Assembly (NCBI GenBank): GCA_019925795.1
Contig: CM034315.1
Span: forward strand, 4,960,001-5,024,000
Length of the DNA: 64,000 bases
Direction of reading: 5' to 3'
From: Dendrobium chrysotoxum
Lineage: Eukaryota > Streptophyta > Magnoliopsida > Asparagales > Orchidaceae
Shown here one piece after another: positions 32,900 to 44,690 of the stretch. The notes beneath the pieces were generated by a model. That model did not search any database. It worked only from the letters and a program-made list of their open reading frames with translations, and had not been told where the DNA came from. How positions within the stretch are numbered: the stretch's first letter is position 1; each line of letters begins with the position of its first letter. The position numbers were made by a program, and so were the translations under genes.

Positions 32900-33877
32900 G
32901 CTCCTCTTATGCAACTAATACTTTTCCTTATAATAGTTAAACCAATCGTTTTAAAAATATTTCTGTTGTTCAAAAAAATTAGAAATAAAATATTGCAAAC
33001 CAAATTCTTAATGGCATTGTTATAGTGTGAGCAAACTTGCTACTTGATCATCATCTCTAGCACGAATTCTCAAGCTTGAATATGTTGATTTGATTGGAAT
33101 GCCTATTAACTAAGCTATGGGCCTATCTTTCGGCCAGGTTTTATTCTTAACAATGATGATATGGCCAACTTTTTTAAAATAAATATGCTTCTAAAGTCCA
33201 CTTGCTTACAATTAATAGCCCTAATGATTGTTTAGGACCTTAATTATCTTTTTAATCATTAATTATATCACAATTCATTTCAAAAAAGTGCTAAAGTAGC
33301 TCATAAACTTAGGGGTGTTGATTGTGATAGAAATAAATTTGTGAAGTAATTCTCTTTGAAAATTTTTTTCCATTAATTAATTTTATATTATTTTATCATT
33401 ATTATAGACAAAATTAATATTCTACCCCTTCCTTCATTAACCTTAAAGAAATTATCTCTCAAAGCAATTCTCATCTCCTTTGATTACTTGGAAAAAGCTT
33501 CTTGTGAGAAAACAATAAGGGGAAGCAATATTAAGCTCTTTTAATTAAGAATTCCCTCTTTTATTTACTAATCTTTAAGATCTATTTGGGACAGCTTTAG
33601 CTTTTTATAAAGTTAATTGTAAAGTTGTTGTGGAGAAAAATATCAATTCTGGTGTAAAAAATAACTTTTCATCACAGAAATTTTCAAAAAATAGTGAGAA
33701 AGCCGTAAAAAAATAATAGAAAAAAATTATATTTATTTGAAAAACTAAGTAACAAAAAAAGGATGAAAAAGTATGTAGATTATATCAAATGATTATAATG
33801 AGTATAAAAATTTTTAATTTTATTTTAAGATAAGTGTAATACATAAATACTATATTAATTATTTTAAATTCCTTTAC

Positions 33878-33921
<44 letters not shown>

Positions 33922-34140
33922 TTTCTATACCTAATGAGGATGAGGAATGAGCCAATGGAGAGATCCCACAGTGATGACAAATAGGATAACAGCTGTCTTC
34001 ACATATAACACTCTTTTAAATTGGAAAAAGTAATTAGTACCTAATTAATTTAGAACCAATCATTAGCTTAATTTAATTTTAATATCATTAATTTTCCATG
34101 CAAGTTAATACTCTCATGCATGAACAGCAGAGACTTTTGA
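32900..34140. other. Intergenic DNA upstream of the ACC synthase gene
   Basis: AT-rich, no gene seen. A diverged relative of MITE family M may lie at about 33583-33710 (CTATTTGGGACAGCTTTAG). A (TTA)n microsatellite is listed separately. Confidence 0.45.
33878..33919. repeat. (TTA)n microsatellite
   Basis: About 14 uninterrupted TAT/TTA units, some 230 bp upstream of the ACC synthase TATA box. Confidence 0.9.
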
Positions 34141-34144
34141 GCTC

Positions 34145-34151
34145 TATAAAT
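34145..34151 (+). promoter_or_regulatory. TATA box of the ACC synthase gene
   Basis: TATAAATA within CTCTATAAATATGAGG sits about 118 bp upstream of the ATG at 34269, giving a leader of roughly 90 nt. Confidence 0.65.
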
Positions 34152-34268
34152 ATGAGGAAGTTTAAGCAGCCCTCACCCTACCAATTCCTTGTAGTCCTTT
34201 CCTTATCCTTCCCATTGCTTTCTAATACTTCTTGCGATTTTATCTCAGCTATTGATTACTATTTAGTG

Positions 34269-36605
34269 ATGTCCAAAGACTTTGGGATTGAAGCCCCATT
34301 GTCAAAAATTGCAGTCTCCAAAGCTCATGGAGAGGACTCCCCATACTTTGCTGGTTGGAAGGCTTATGAAGAAAATCCTTATGATGCTGTAGATAATCCT
34401 GATGGAGTTATACAGATGGGCTTGGCTGAGAATCAGGTAAGTTTAATTGATTTGTTCCTTACATGGTGGGAGTTTAAAGAGCCAAAATTGAGCATTTTTT
34501 ATACAATTGAAATTGTTATGACTTGTGCTGACAAACATTTGGCATGTATTTATGTTGATAGCTTTCTTTTGATCTACTGGAAGAGTACCTGGAGCAGCAC
34601 CCAGAAGCTTCCAGCTGGGGCTCTGGCATGCCTACTTTCAGAGAAAATGCTTTGTTTCAGGACTATCATGGCCTCCAAACTTTTAGAAAGGTCTCTCTCT
34701 CTCTCTCTCTCTCTTCATATATATATAGAGAGAGAGAATTTATTTTTAATCTAAAAATTTAAATTATGAGAAATAATAAATAGCTTAGTATTTTGACACC
34801 AATATTGTTTAATTTTTTGAGGTAAAATTAAAGCCATATTCAACATAAATTTTATTAAATGTAATTTTGATAAATTCAGCATATTTAAAATGAATTTAGT
34901 AGAATTTGTGGAGTAAAAATCCTCAAGTTATTTCTTGGTCCTCTAATTATATAAAATTAAGATTTCATTTGGTACAACTTTCTTACTATTTTTTAAAACA
35001 GTATTTTAGTACAAAAATTTTTAATTCTAAAAATTTTTGCATTGAAAAATTGTCTTTGAAAACAGTAAGAAAGTTATTCCAAATAAAATCTAAATCTTAT
35101 TTTTTGAATAATAAAGATTTTTCAATTAATCTCTCTAATATATACATCTCCACACATACGAAAAATAATATAAACATTCTAAATATGTCTAATAAAACTT
35201 TATAAAACTCTCTTAAAATCTACTTATCAAATAACTGTGATATAAGTTATATCATGATTGGCTTAAAAATTATTGAATTAATTTTAAAATTATTATAAAT
35301 AAATTTTTTATATATTCTAATAATTTTAAAGTAAATTTAATTATTTTCAATGCAATTTTAATACAATTTATATTAATATATTCTAATATAATTTTTTTCA
35401 TATATTAATATTCACCTATAATTAAGCAACCTTAGTCACGCAATCATATTTTCTCTTCTCTTGTCAGGCGATGGCCAGCTTTATGGAGAAAATAAGAGGC
35501 GGCCGTTCAAAATTCGATCCCAACAGGATCGTCCTCACCGCCGGAGCCACCGCCGCCAACGAGCTCCTTACCTTCATCTTAGCCGATCCCGGCGACGCCT
35601 TACTCGTCCCCACTCCTTATTACCCAGGGCAAGCAAATCTATCAATTACTTAATAAAAATCTCTCTTTTTATTTTTTTTTTCTTAACAATGCAAACCTAA
35701 TCTAATTTCTTCTCAAATAAAATTTCTTCTATCCATATAAATATAGGTTCTTGAGAGACCTGCAATGGAGAACTGGAGTTACCATCTTCCCTGTCCATTG
35801 CCACAGGTCCAATGGCTTCCAACTCACTCTCGCCTCCCTCGAATCAGCCTACGCCGACGCGAAAGCTTCCAACTTTAATGTAAAGGGTCTTCTAATAACC
35901 AATCCCTGCAATCCTCTCGGCACCGCCGCCTCTCTCTCTCTCCTCCAAGATATAATTCTCTTCATCTCAGACAAAAACATCCATTTGATCTCCGACGAGA
36001 TCTACTTTGGCTGTGTCTTCTCTTCCACAAACTTATTCAGCATTTCAGATCTCATCACCAATGCCGTCTCTGACCAAATTCATATTGTTTATAGCTTATC
36101 AAAAGACTTAGGCCTTCCTGGTTTCAGAGTTGGAGCTCTATATTCTTACAATGACAGAGTTGTTAAAACAGCAAGAAGAATGTCAAGTTTCAGTCTTGTT
36201 TCTTCTCAGACTCAAAAGTTGCTAGCTTTTATGTTATCAGATGAGGAATTTACAGTGAATTATATAAAGAAGAATAGAGAGAGATTGAGAGAGCGATATG
36301 AATTAGTTGTTGAAGGATTGAAGGAAGCCGGGATTGAGTGTTTGAAAGGGGAAGCAGGATTGTTCTGCTGGGTGAATATGGAAGAGTTGATGGACGATAA
36401 GACGCAGGAAGGAGAGCTGAGGCTTTGGAAGGTGATAGTTGATGAATTGAAGCTTAACATATCTCCTGGTTCTTCTTGTTGCTGTTCTGAACCAGGTTGG
36501 TTCAGAATTTGCTTTGCTAATACGAGCAGAGAAACGTTGGAGGTGGCGTTGAGGAGATTGAAGGATTTTGCTCACAAGAAGACGAAGAATATTTACTTGT
36601 GTTGA
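34269..36605 (+). CDS. ACS: 1-aminocyclopropane-1-carboxylate synthase (type III C-terminus)
   Basis: PLP enzyme converting S-adenosylmethionine to ACC, the committed step of ethylene synthesis, in the cytosol. Exons 34269-34436, 34562-34690, 35468-35628 and 35747-36605 give 438 residues. Family boxes are intact: GLAENQ (about 51-56), SSWGSGMPTFRENALFQDYH, ILADPGDALLVPTPYYPG, VKGLLITNPCNPLG, HLISDEIYFG, and the PLP-lysine motif SLSKDLGLPGFRVG with Lys at residue 272. The substrate-binding EPGWFRICFAN is near the C-terminus. Only about 20 residues follow WFRICFAN, so the CDPK and MAPK sites of type I and II tails are absent, as in AtACS7. Oddities: intron 3 uses a GC donor, and SCCCSEPGW carries Cys where I recall His. 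ATG 34269 fits the family; the in-frame ATG at 34098 lies upstream of the TATA box. Confidence 0.95.
34691..34740. repeat. (CT)n-(TA)n-(GA)n palindrome at a splice donor
   Basis: Directly after the exon 2 donor the intron reads GTCTCTCTCTCTC..., then CATATATATATA, then GAGAGAGAG. The CT and GA runs can pair, forming a hairpin whose 5' arm contains the splice donor. Confidence 0.8.
34960..35091. mobile_element. Tourist-like MITE (family M, copy 3) in ACS intron 2
   Basis: Begins AGATTTCATTTGGTACAAC and ends TTATTCCAAATAAAATCT. The arms include CTTTCTTACT and AGTAAGAAAG. The left flank is TTA; the right flank is altered. Confidence 0.65.
35629..35746 (+). other. GC-AG intron 3 of the ACC synthase gene
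   Basis: The exon ends CCAGG and the intron starts gcaagc. The acceptor is atatag at 35741-35746. Only this junction keeps the family reading YYPGF in frame, because no GT lies at a usable position. Confidence 0.8.
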
Positions 36606-37474
36606 TTAACTATACTTAATTGTAGTTAATTTGTGGAATTAATTTGATGAAAAAATGAATTGCAATCAAATAGTTGAACACTTTGACTTTGTTTATGGCA
36701 ACAATGTCATATATGAGAACAAACAATAATGAATCATCATAAACTTTTAATTCCTCAAAATAATTTTGATGAAAAAAAATACAAAATTATTTGGGCAAAT
36801 TAAGCCTTTGTTTGAGAAGATTTTTTTATTTTGATTTTTAGAATGTAATCATAATGTTTATTTAGTCACTGCTTTTGAACTATTTTTAATAATTTTTTGT
36901 GCAAGAACTTTTAAAAAAGCTACTTTCTCCATAGTAATTTTATAATCACTTTTATAAAAGATTATGACCGTCCCAAACCTCATATTTTATATCATATGCT
37001 TGCCAAATGTTAATGGATTTTTTTTCTATTTTCTCTATTTTCTTTTTCTGTTTTTAAAAGTATTAATTTAATTGTTGCTAAAAATTGTTTTGGTCGGATT
37101 TATTTGTTTCTTCTTTTTAGAAATAAATAATTTGGTTTCAATAAATTAGGAATTTTTTTCTTTTTCTTTTTTGAAATAAATAGTTTGATGAGGATAGTGT
37201 TTTTTAATAAAATTTTGTCTTTGAAATAAAATTAATATAACTAAGCTGTATGTTAAATTTCATAAAAGTTTCTCATCATTTAATATTCCTATAAATTAGT
37301 CTATTTTCATTGCTCAATTGCATGATAAAACTCAATATTTCCTTATTTACCAATACCATGAAATTTGCATATTATTAAGTGGTATTTTAAGTTGTGAACT
37401 ATGATTATTATTAATTTAATAGACTTTACTTTTAATAAAATTATTTGAAAATTTTGTTGGTTAGATTGTATCAC
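36606..37474. other. 3' flank of the ACC synthase gene
   Basis: AT-rich, no gene. 36805-36985 resembles a very degraded family M MITE (AGCCTTTGTTTGAGAAG ... ACCGTCCCAAACCT). Confidence 0.4.
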
Positions 37475-37871
37475 TTAGGGGTGTAAGTGAGCTGAGTCAA
37501 TTCATAAGCTGGCTTAAACTCGACTCTTTAACGAGCTCATAAGATGCCCTTATCGAGCTACTAGTTCGAGCTCAAGCCTATACTCGAGCTCAAGTTTATA
37601 TTTGAGCTCAACCTAACTCGACTTTAAATTAAAATATATTTTAAAATTAATTTCAAGATAATATAATAAAATATATGATAAACATTTTTAATTATTTTTT
37701 AAGTCAAGCTCAAGCTTTCCATACTAGCTCGAGTAATTGAGCTGAGCTTGAACCTAATAACATTCGAATGAGTCAAATTCGAGCTTAATAAATGAGCTCG
37801 AGCTCTAATTCAATAAATATTACACAAATATAGCTTATTCGGACTAATAATTGACTCATTTACACCCCTAA
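37475..37871. mobile_element. hAT-like MITE, GAGCTCGAG family (copy T3, both ends)
   Basis: Begins TTAGGGGTGTAAGTGAGC and ends the inverse GACTCATTTACACCCCTAA. TATCAC(TT) occurs on both flanks (37469-37476, 37872-37879), so the target duplication is 6-8 bp. This best-preserved copy defines the termini of the family. Confidence 0.8.
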
Positions 37872-38337
37872 TATCACTTATCTATAAATTTTATCATATA
37901 AACAAAATTTTCATGTTTAAAAATAACTTTAAAAAAAATTGATTGTACTAATGCTTTCAACTAATATGTCAAAAAATGTTTTTGTTTTTTCAACTAAAAA
38001 AAATCCTATTGAATAAAAAAAAATAAAAAAAATACTGTCAAATATAAATATCTAAAGTGCTCTGCAGATGCTGTTTGATCAAGTTATTGCTCTGTCTGTC
38101 AGTCACATTTTTTGACATTTTAATCATCCAAATAATTAGCATCACAATAATTAGCATGTGAGTGTTTGAGTGCTCCTTTGATTGCTCTATGAATTAGAAT
38201 AAAAAAATATTCCTTGAAGTATGGCATTGTTCCTTTTGATTTCAAAAGAGATGAGGAAAAAAAAACAGGCAGACAAATAAAATATGATTCAAAAGAGTCA
38301 TCTATCTATGTGCTAAATGTTAAGCAAGAAAGATTTA

Positions 38338-38456
38338 GGTTTCATTTAAGATGATTTTTTACTGTTTCTTACAGTAATTTTTTAGTATAAAAATTAAAAT
38401 TTTTGTATAAAAAAGTTACTTTAAGAAGCAGTAAGAAAGCTACTCCAAACAAATCC
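38338..38456. mobile_element. Tourist-like MITE (family M, copy 4)
   Basis: Begins GGTTTCATTTAAGATG, ends CTACTCCAAACAAATCC, flanked by TTA on both sides (38335-38337, 38457-38459). Confidence 0.8.
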
Positions 38457-38459
38457 TTA

Positions 38460-39967
38460 ATTCAATCATCGAGCGATAAAATATAAAGATAGCTTTTTCC
38501 TGCTATCATTAAAGTAGATTTCACTAGGATTTTGATTGTAAAGTTTATGCCATCCTTGTATCTTTACATATCGCCTAAAAACGGTGCCCATTTTTATAAA
38601 TGAAATGACTGATAGGCTGTTTAACTTGCTGAAAAAGGAATGTAGTGTATTTGAAATATTTAAAGTTGTGTGGATAAGTACAAAAGTAATGCATGTGATT
38701 AGTGACGGCAATTGCGGAGGAAGGTAGGGCAGGCAGCGACAAGCCGACAACGCAATCAACTTGGTGAAAAAGAAATTCAGTCAAAGTTGGGCGAGTTTAT
38801 AATACATCAAAAATGAAGTAGAGAGTGAAAAAATTTCACTAAAATTAATACAAACACCTAAACTTTAAAATCTCCTATATTTGAGATATTTTGTATTCGT
38901 TTTTTGGCTAATTAATAGCACCTAAAATAACTTAAAATACATTGAAATTCTAAAAAATATTCATATGAAAGCAACCCGTAATTATTTGGTATCTTTCAGG
39001 AGCCCCCACTTCTCTTCCAACCCCCACAACAATATTAGTGTAACAATTATTATAGGACAAAAATTAAATCCCACAATAAACATACTGAAACAGGCAAAGC
39101 AACTCTTTTTTAAGGAAACTGCTTCATTCACTTCCTTCCACTGATGTCTTCTTATTTCATAAAAATTTACTCTCATGAATCAAATTTAACAAAAAAAACA
39201 ACTTTTGGAGAAACAATCCCAAACAAAGCAGAATGATTACTATCCAAGAGGACAAATTCTGGGGAGAAGAGAAGGCCATCATACGGGCATATGAGAAGAA
39301 AAACTGGAGATCGAAAAAGCATACAGAAACAAAACCATAAGCATGATCTCAGTGAGAAAACAAGGACTGAGATACAGGAACAACTGAATCTTCCAGTTCT
39401 TGAGAACAAAAGTCTGAGTCCAGCACAGATCAAAAGCACAAGGAATCACCATCCAGTACTAGAACCCAAACCAACTCGGCACAAAGAAGAAGCCAAATAG
39501 AAGAATCTTTGCCATTCTTCACATAAACAACTGAATAAGGTAGAGAATAGAAGGCCTTTTTCTATTTCATAGCTTTCATATTAAGCTGGAACATGAGTTG
39601 CTGAAGGTTTTTAGAGGATTACCATGAAACTTAGCTTTTCAGTGAATCATATATATTACCATTAAACTCAAAAAATAGAGCCTGGGTCAAAGTTTATCTT
39701 ATGGTGCTATCCACATCCATTGGAATTGGTCCCCATACACTCTTCATGAATTTGTTTCTGCAGCTGACCATGTAATAAGTTGAATAGAAGAAGTTGAATT
39801 CTCAGTCACTGCTCCAAAACATTTAGTTGAAATCTGATTTGTTAATGGCCCCAATGTAAACCCATTGCATGAAATTTATTATTGGGGAACCCCAATGCGA
39901 TTGTGCAAATAAGGATGATGAGCTCAATCATATAGAACTATTCTAGATGTGGCCGCAATTATATGTA
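38460..39967. other. Unassigned intergenic sequence
   Basis: Several short open frames on both strands overlap each other (for example 39173-39439 minus and 39291-39500 plus). None resembles a known protein. I see nothing definite. Confidence 0.4.
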
Positions 39968-40087
39968 GGCTTCGTTTGAGACAGCTTTCTTACTGCTTCT
40001 TAAATCGGCTTTTTAGTTTAAATATTAAATTTTTTGTACTAGAAATCTACTTTAAGAAGCAGTAAGAAAGCCAAACCAAACGAAACC
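39968..40087. mobile_element. Tourist-like MITE (family M, copy 5)
   Basis: Begins GGCTTCGTTTGAGACAGC, ends GCCAAACCAAACGAAACC, with long complementary arms (CTTTCTTACTGCTTCTTAAA and its inverse). Confidence 0.8.
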
Positions 40088-40422
40088 TAATCATATATTT
40101 TTATTGCTTCTTAAAAATTTATGTCATGATAAAGAGCTTTTGTAGCTAAATTCATTAAAATATGATAGCTACAAGAAAATTGTTTATTCTTTTTACAAAG
40201 AAAAAAAAGGATATAATACTTTTAATAACAATCAAAAACTTTTATTTTCATATAACAGTTTCACAACTAAGAATTTGTTTGTGGTGGCTGCAGCTATTCA
40301 TAAAGATAATTATAAAATAGTTCTAAAAAAACTATTTTCTAAAAAAATTGTATAGATATTAGACTTCTTGTCTTTTTTGAAAAAGTCTTAAGGCAATAGC
40401 TTTTATAAAATGACCACACTTC

Positions 40423-40531
40423 GGCTTCCTTTGGGACAATTTTCTTCATGCTTTCTAAAGTAGCTTTCTTATACAAAACTTTCTTGAAATCAACGATAAA
40501 ATAACGGCTAAAAGCTATCCCAACCAAATTC
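40423..40531. mobile_element. Tourist-like MITE (family M, copy 6, degraded)
   Basis: GGCTTCCTTTGGGACAATTT at the left and CTATCCCAACCAAATT at the right are recognisable family ends. The arms have diverged. Confidence 0.5.
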
Positions 40532-41502
40532 TTAGTCACTTACACATCTAATCGTACAAATAAAAAAAAAATTTCTCTCCACAAAACTTTTTAAAATATT
40601 ATCTCAAATAGATCATATTGTCTCAGACAGTTGCAATCATCCCAAATATAATGCATTAAACACATGTCAAAGTGAACAAGCAAAAGCTGATTACAAATAT
40701 GGCTCATCACAAATCAGATAGAGATTGCAGCAAGTCGTCAGAAATGAATCAAATTGAATGAAACACATACACTACAGCAAAAATAAAGCATGTGGTACAT
40801 TTGAGTTCATAATTGCATGAAGTCACATTATGCCAAGACATTAGATATACAGAAAGATATTTATTCTGCATAAATCATTAACATTATCCTCATCTTTGGC
40901 TGATTATAAGACCCAATAATTTGCCACATAGCTCGATATTCCAACCAGCTTAGATAACGTGAAGATCATTGATTCTTACAAAGAAATCTTCTTCTGTGAA
41001 AGCTGCAGTACAGTCACTTTTTTTGCGTCTTCAACTCCTTATCTGCGACGTCTTATCCCAAGCGACTTATATTGCCCAAAAAGTATACAGCAGAAGCCTT
41101 TTCTGTAGCAGAAGAAAGGAGAGAAGGATTCCTATTTCCTATATTCTTGCATTATCCATAGCAGCCCAATTAGACTCCAATCAAATGAGTTATCTAGCAG
41201 CAAAACTGGAGAAGAAAACTGGGTTTGTGTGCTTGACTTTGACTCTTAACTCCAAAGCTATGTTTGGTTTGAAGAAATTTGAACAAATGCAAATATAATG
41301 TATTTCATATTTTTCATCCTGGGTGTTTGATTCCAATGAAATTAGCAGATTACTGAATTTATCTTACAAATATAAATAAATGTATTTGGAATCATCTCAA
41401 AACTCGAACAATTTTAATTGAGCTTAGACGAATAATTCAACTATGTCTCAGTACTCCTCATAATCAAAAGACTTATAACGATAATTCGCATGCTAAGATT
41501 GG
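40532..41502. other. Unassigned intergenic sequence with one longish frame
   Basis: A plus-strand frame of 109 codons at 40969-41298 is open, but it has no upstream promoter features I can point to and no family resemblance. I treat it as unproven. Confidence 0.3.
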
Positions 41503-41632
41503 GGCTTCGTTTGGGACAACATTCTTACTGCTTTCTAAATCAACTTTTTAGTATAAAAATTTATTGAACAAGAAATTTGTGTGCTAGAAAACTGCTTTAG
41601 AAAACAGTAAGAAAGTCACCCCAAACAAAGCC
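41503..41632. mobile_element. Tourist-like MITE (family M, copy 7)
   Basis: Begins GGCTTCGTTTGGGACAAC, ends GTCACCCCAAACAAAGCC. Inner arms are CTTACTGCTTTCTAAATC and its inverse. Confidence 0.75.
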
Positions 41633-42149
41633 TGAGAGTGATGTGGACAGGATTTTAGAAATATTTTTATTAAATAGGCCACATTTTCTTTTTAAATTTT
41701 AATTATAATTTAATAATTAATTATGTGTCAATGATATTGGTCAGTAGAGAGATGAATCATAAAATGTTTATGAAAATCATTTGATTAAATAACCCAATTA
41801 GTAACTCAATTAACTTGAGGTTTTTTAACTGACGATTCTCAGATGCTGAAATATACAACAAAAATGTAGATATTTCAATCGAATTTCTTCAGATTTTTTA
41901 AAGCCCGTTGAGCGCATGCCTTCTGTATCACATTAGTTGCAATGATTTGCAATTAGTATAATCTTTTGAGTTACAGGTTGAAGAACTAAATGTTTATGAT
42001 AGGCATCCAAATTAATGTTTTGTAATGGGGGTTACATATTTTTTACAATTTATGGTACTAGATGTCTCCCCACTATCAAATTGAGGATACAAAAAATTCG
42101 ATTATTGAAGACCTGCTTTGTTGAATTCAAATTTGTTTTGCGGGCGAAA

Positions 42150-42660
42150 TTTGATCATACTAACAAGTTTTAGTATGTTAGAGCTAGAGAATAGAGTGAG
42201 GAAATGAGTTAAGTATAGAGAGTAAGTGAAAGTATCTAATATCTCTCCAAAATATATCTCTTCGTCACTTATTTATAGAATTAAGAGGGCCAGACCTAGA
42301 ATAAAATATAAAATAATACATGATAAAAAAATATAGATTAATACAAACATGCAAATTGAATTGGGTGGTACACATGACTGCATAGTCCTTTAACAGGTAC
42401 CCAAAATGAGTGTTTAGGGGTGAATTGGTAGGAATTGATAGATAAGTCTCTAGGAACAAGAGGTGAGTCCCTAGGAACAAGATGCGAGTCCTTTAGGTCA
42501 ATGTGACAGTGAGCGAGGATGAGTTCAGTCAATAAAGTACTAGTCGTTGGCTTTATAAGTGTGTGCTTTCTTAGTTTGATTGGGGACATCCGTGCTAAGC
42601 GGGTAGCCTTGATTGCAAAACAACTGTTGTGGGGAGTAAATTCTGTTGGCGCAAGTGCCC
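42150..42660 (-). mobile_element. LTR-like remnant (minus strand)
   Basis: On the minus strand a TTCTATAAATAAG TATA box (about 42268-42280) is followed by a pyrimidine-rich TACTTTCACTTACTCTCTA region and CTCTAGCTCTAACATAC, as in copia LTRs. A short duplication of CTAGGAACAAGA.G.GAGTCC lies at about 42450-42495. Ends are undefined and no pol is present. Confidence 0.4.
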
Positions 42661-42680
42661 CTTATGGTGAAGACCTGCAT

Positions 42681-44690
42681 TGTAATAACCCGAAAAATGA
42701 AATGAGTTTTAAGAAAAAAAATTGAATTTCTATTTGAACAAGAGCGTAGCAGCACTAGGTTTGAGAGCACAGTGATGCCAGAAATCACCGCTGCCAGTAA
42801 TTCTAAATTCGACATACAACATTGCGGCGTTGGGTCTGAGCGTAAAGGCGCTAGGCCACTAACAACATTTTTATATATATTAAAATTATAAAATCCCTAT
42901 GCACTCACCCTCACCCCTCACTCACTTCCGCTTGCTGGGGAAGGAAACCAAAGGGAGAGGAAGGAAGAGAGAGGGAGGAGAGACAAAGTTGTTTGGGGCA
43001 TTTTCGTCTGTCTAATTTATTTGGATACTTCTTCTAATCATATTAAGTAACACAAATCTCATTTGCATTTTCAATGATTTTGAGTTCGACGGATTTCTCC
43101 TCTCTTAAATTGAAAAAAAATGCATTTTCCCCTAATTTATTGAGTTTTTACCGCGTACAGATTGTACAGATTTTTTTATTGTAATATATTATTGATTTCT
43201 ACCTGATGAAATGAAAGATATGGTTTTTGGAAGATATATATATATATATATAACTGCATTTTATAGATATTACATTTCATATAAATGAATGTGACATTGA
43301 CAATAAAAGCAGGGAATGATGTCTATCAATACTAATTAATACGGGTTGGATCTTAAAATATTAATATCCTACGCAGGAGGATGCGTTGACGGACTTTCTT
43401 TTAAAGATGGTTTGTGATGTTATCCCAGTTGTAGCTTGTAACAGATGACTAATTACGTCAACGGGCAGAGAGTGACAACTCTTAATAATTATTGAAAGAC
43501 ACCTATAATGAAAATGATAACAATAATGATGATGATATGATATAAAGATATAAATAAATAGATAAAATAATGAAAACACTATATTAAAGTTGGATATCTT
43601 GCCTTGCTAAATTGTACATTGATGCATGCTTATATTGATAGTACTGATATCATTGACAGATACATTGATAACACTGATAGCATCGATAGATACATTGATA
43701 TAATATATGAACATATGATTGATAAGTATAAATAATGTTATATTTTATATATTAATTTGTCAGTAAAAATGTATTGTTTTAGTTATGTTTGTGCAAGAAA
43801 AAATAAGAAATGGGCAAAATTTTCAAGTATGGTACAATGTGGTAGCGTCGAACATAATAACGTCGTTGCGCCAACATTGACACCGTCAGAGCTCCCAAAT
43901 ATGGACATAACAGCGCCCAGTCTCTGTTTAACAGTGTCGCAGTATCGGAGCAGTTAGCGCCGGAAATCCCATTCTCTGCCTGCACAGCGGAGTGGCACCA
44001 AATTCCATCTTCGCCAAGTCAAGGGAGTGTCATGTGGACACTGCAGCGCTTAACCATCAGTAGCACTGTGGCACTACAGTTGTAACCATTCAGACCACGA
44101 TCGGCCAGCGAAGCAACATATCGATTCATTAAATAGCGGGTCTATGCCAGCAAGCGCCGTCGTTGAAGAAACCCTTTAGCGCTGCGGCGTTAGTTCATTT
44201 TATGGGCACCGTGGTGCAAGTGTCTCGAGTGTCGCAGTGCCAGAATCCATTTTCTATATTTTTCTATAAATAATTTGTTTGTAAAGTTAGTAGAGGAGTT
44301 CAATCACTTATTTAATTTCAATCTTTATAGTACTTCTTTGATTTTTTCTTAGGAGTGACAAGTAGCACTGTGGCACTACAGTTGTAACCATTCAGACCAC
44401 GATCGGCCAGCGAAGCAACATATCGATTCATTAAATAGCGGGTCTATGCCAGCAAGCGCCGTCGTTGAAGAAACCCTTTAGCGCTGCGGCGTTAGTTCAT
44501 TTTATGGGCACCGTGGTGCAAGTGTCTCGAGTGTCGCAGTGCCAGAATCCATTTTCTATATTTTTCTATAAATAATTTGTTTGTAAAGTTAGTAGAGGAG
44601 TTCAATCACTTATTTAATTTCAATCTTTATAGTACTTCTTTGATTTTTTCTTAGGAGTGACAAGTAAGAGAATTCAGACAAGTACTAGAT
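42681..44690 (+). mobile_element. LTR-like sequence starting TGTAATAACCCGAAAAATG
   Basis: The start word is typical of plant gypsy-type LTRs (TGTAAT.ACCCGAAA). The body is rich in GTAGCGC/GCGCTGCGGCGTT-type words and has TATAAATAATTTG near its 3' part. It contains the 302-bp tandem duplication. The right end is not fixed and no protein is encoded. A (TA)n run sits at about 43230-43251. Confidence 0.4.
44059..44662. repeat. 302-bp tandem duplication, no difference seen
   Basis: 44059-44360 and 44361-44662 both begin AGTAGCACTGTGGCACTACA and end AGGAGTGACAAGT. I find no difference between them on reading. The duplication is recent or an assembly artefact. Confidence 0.9.

Noticed and set aside
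40969..41298. 109-codon plus-strand frame as a possible small gene
   Set aside because: No promoter, splice or family evidence; an open frame of this length is not compelling alone in 64 kb.
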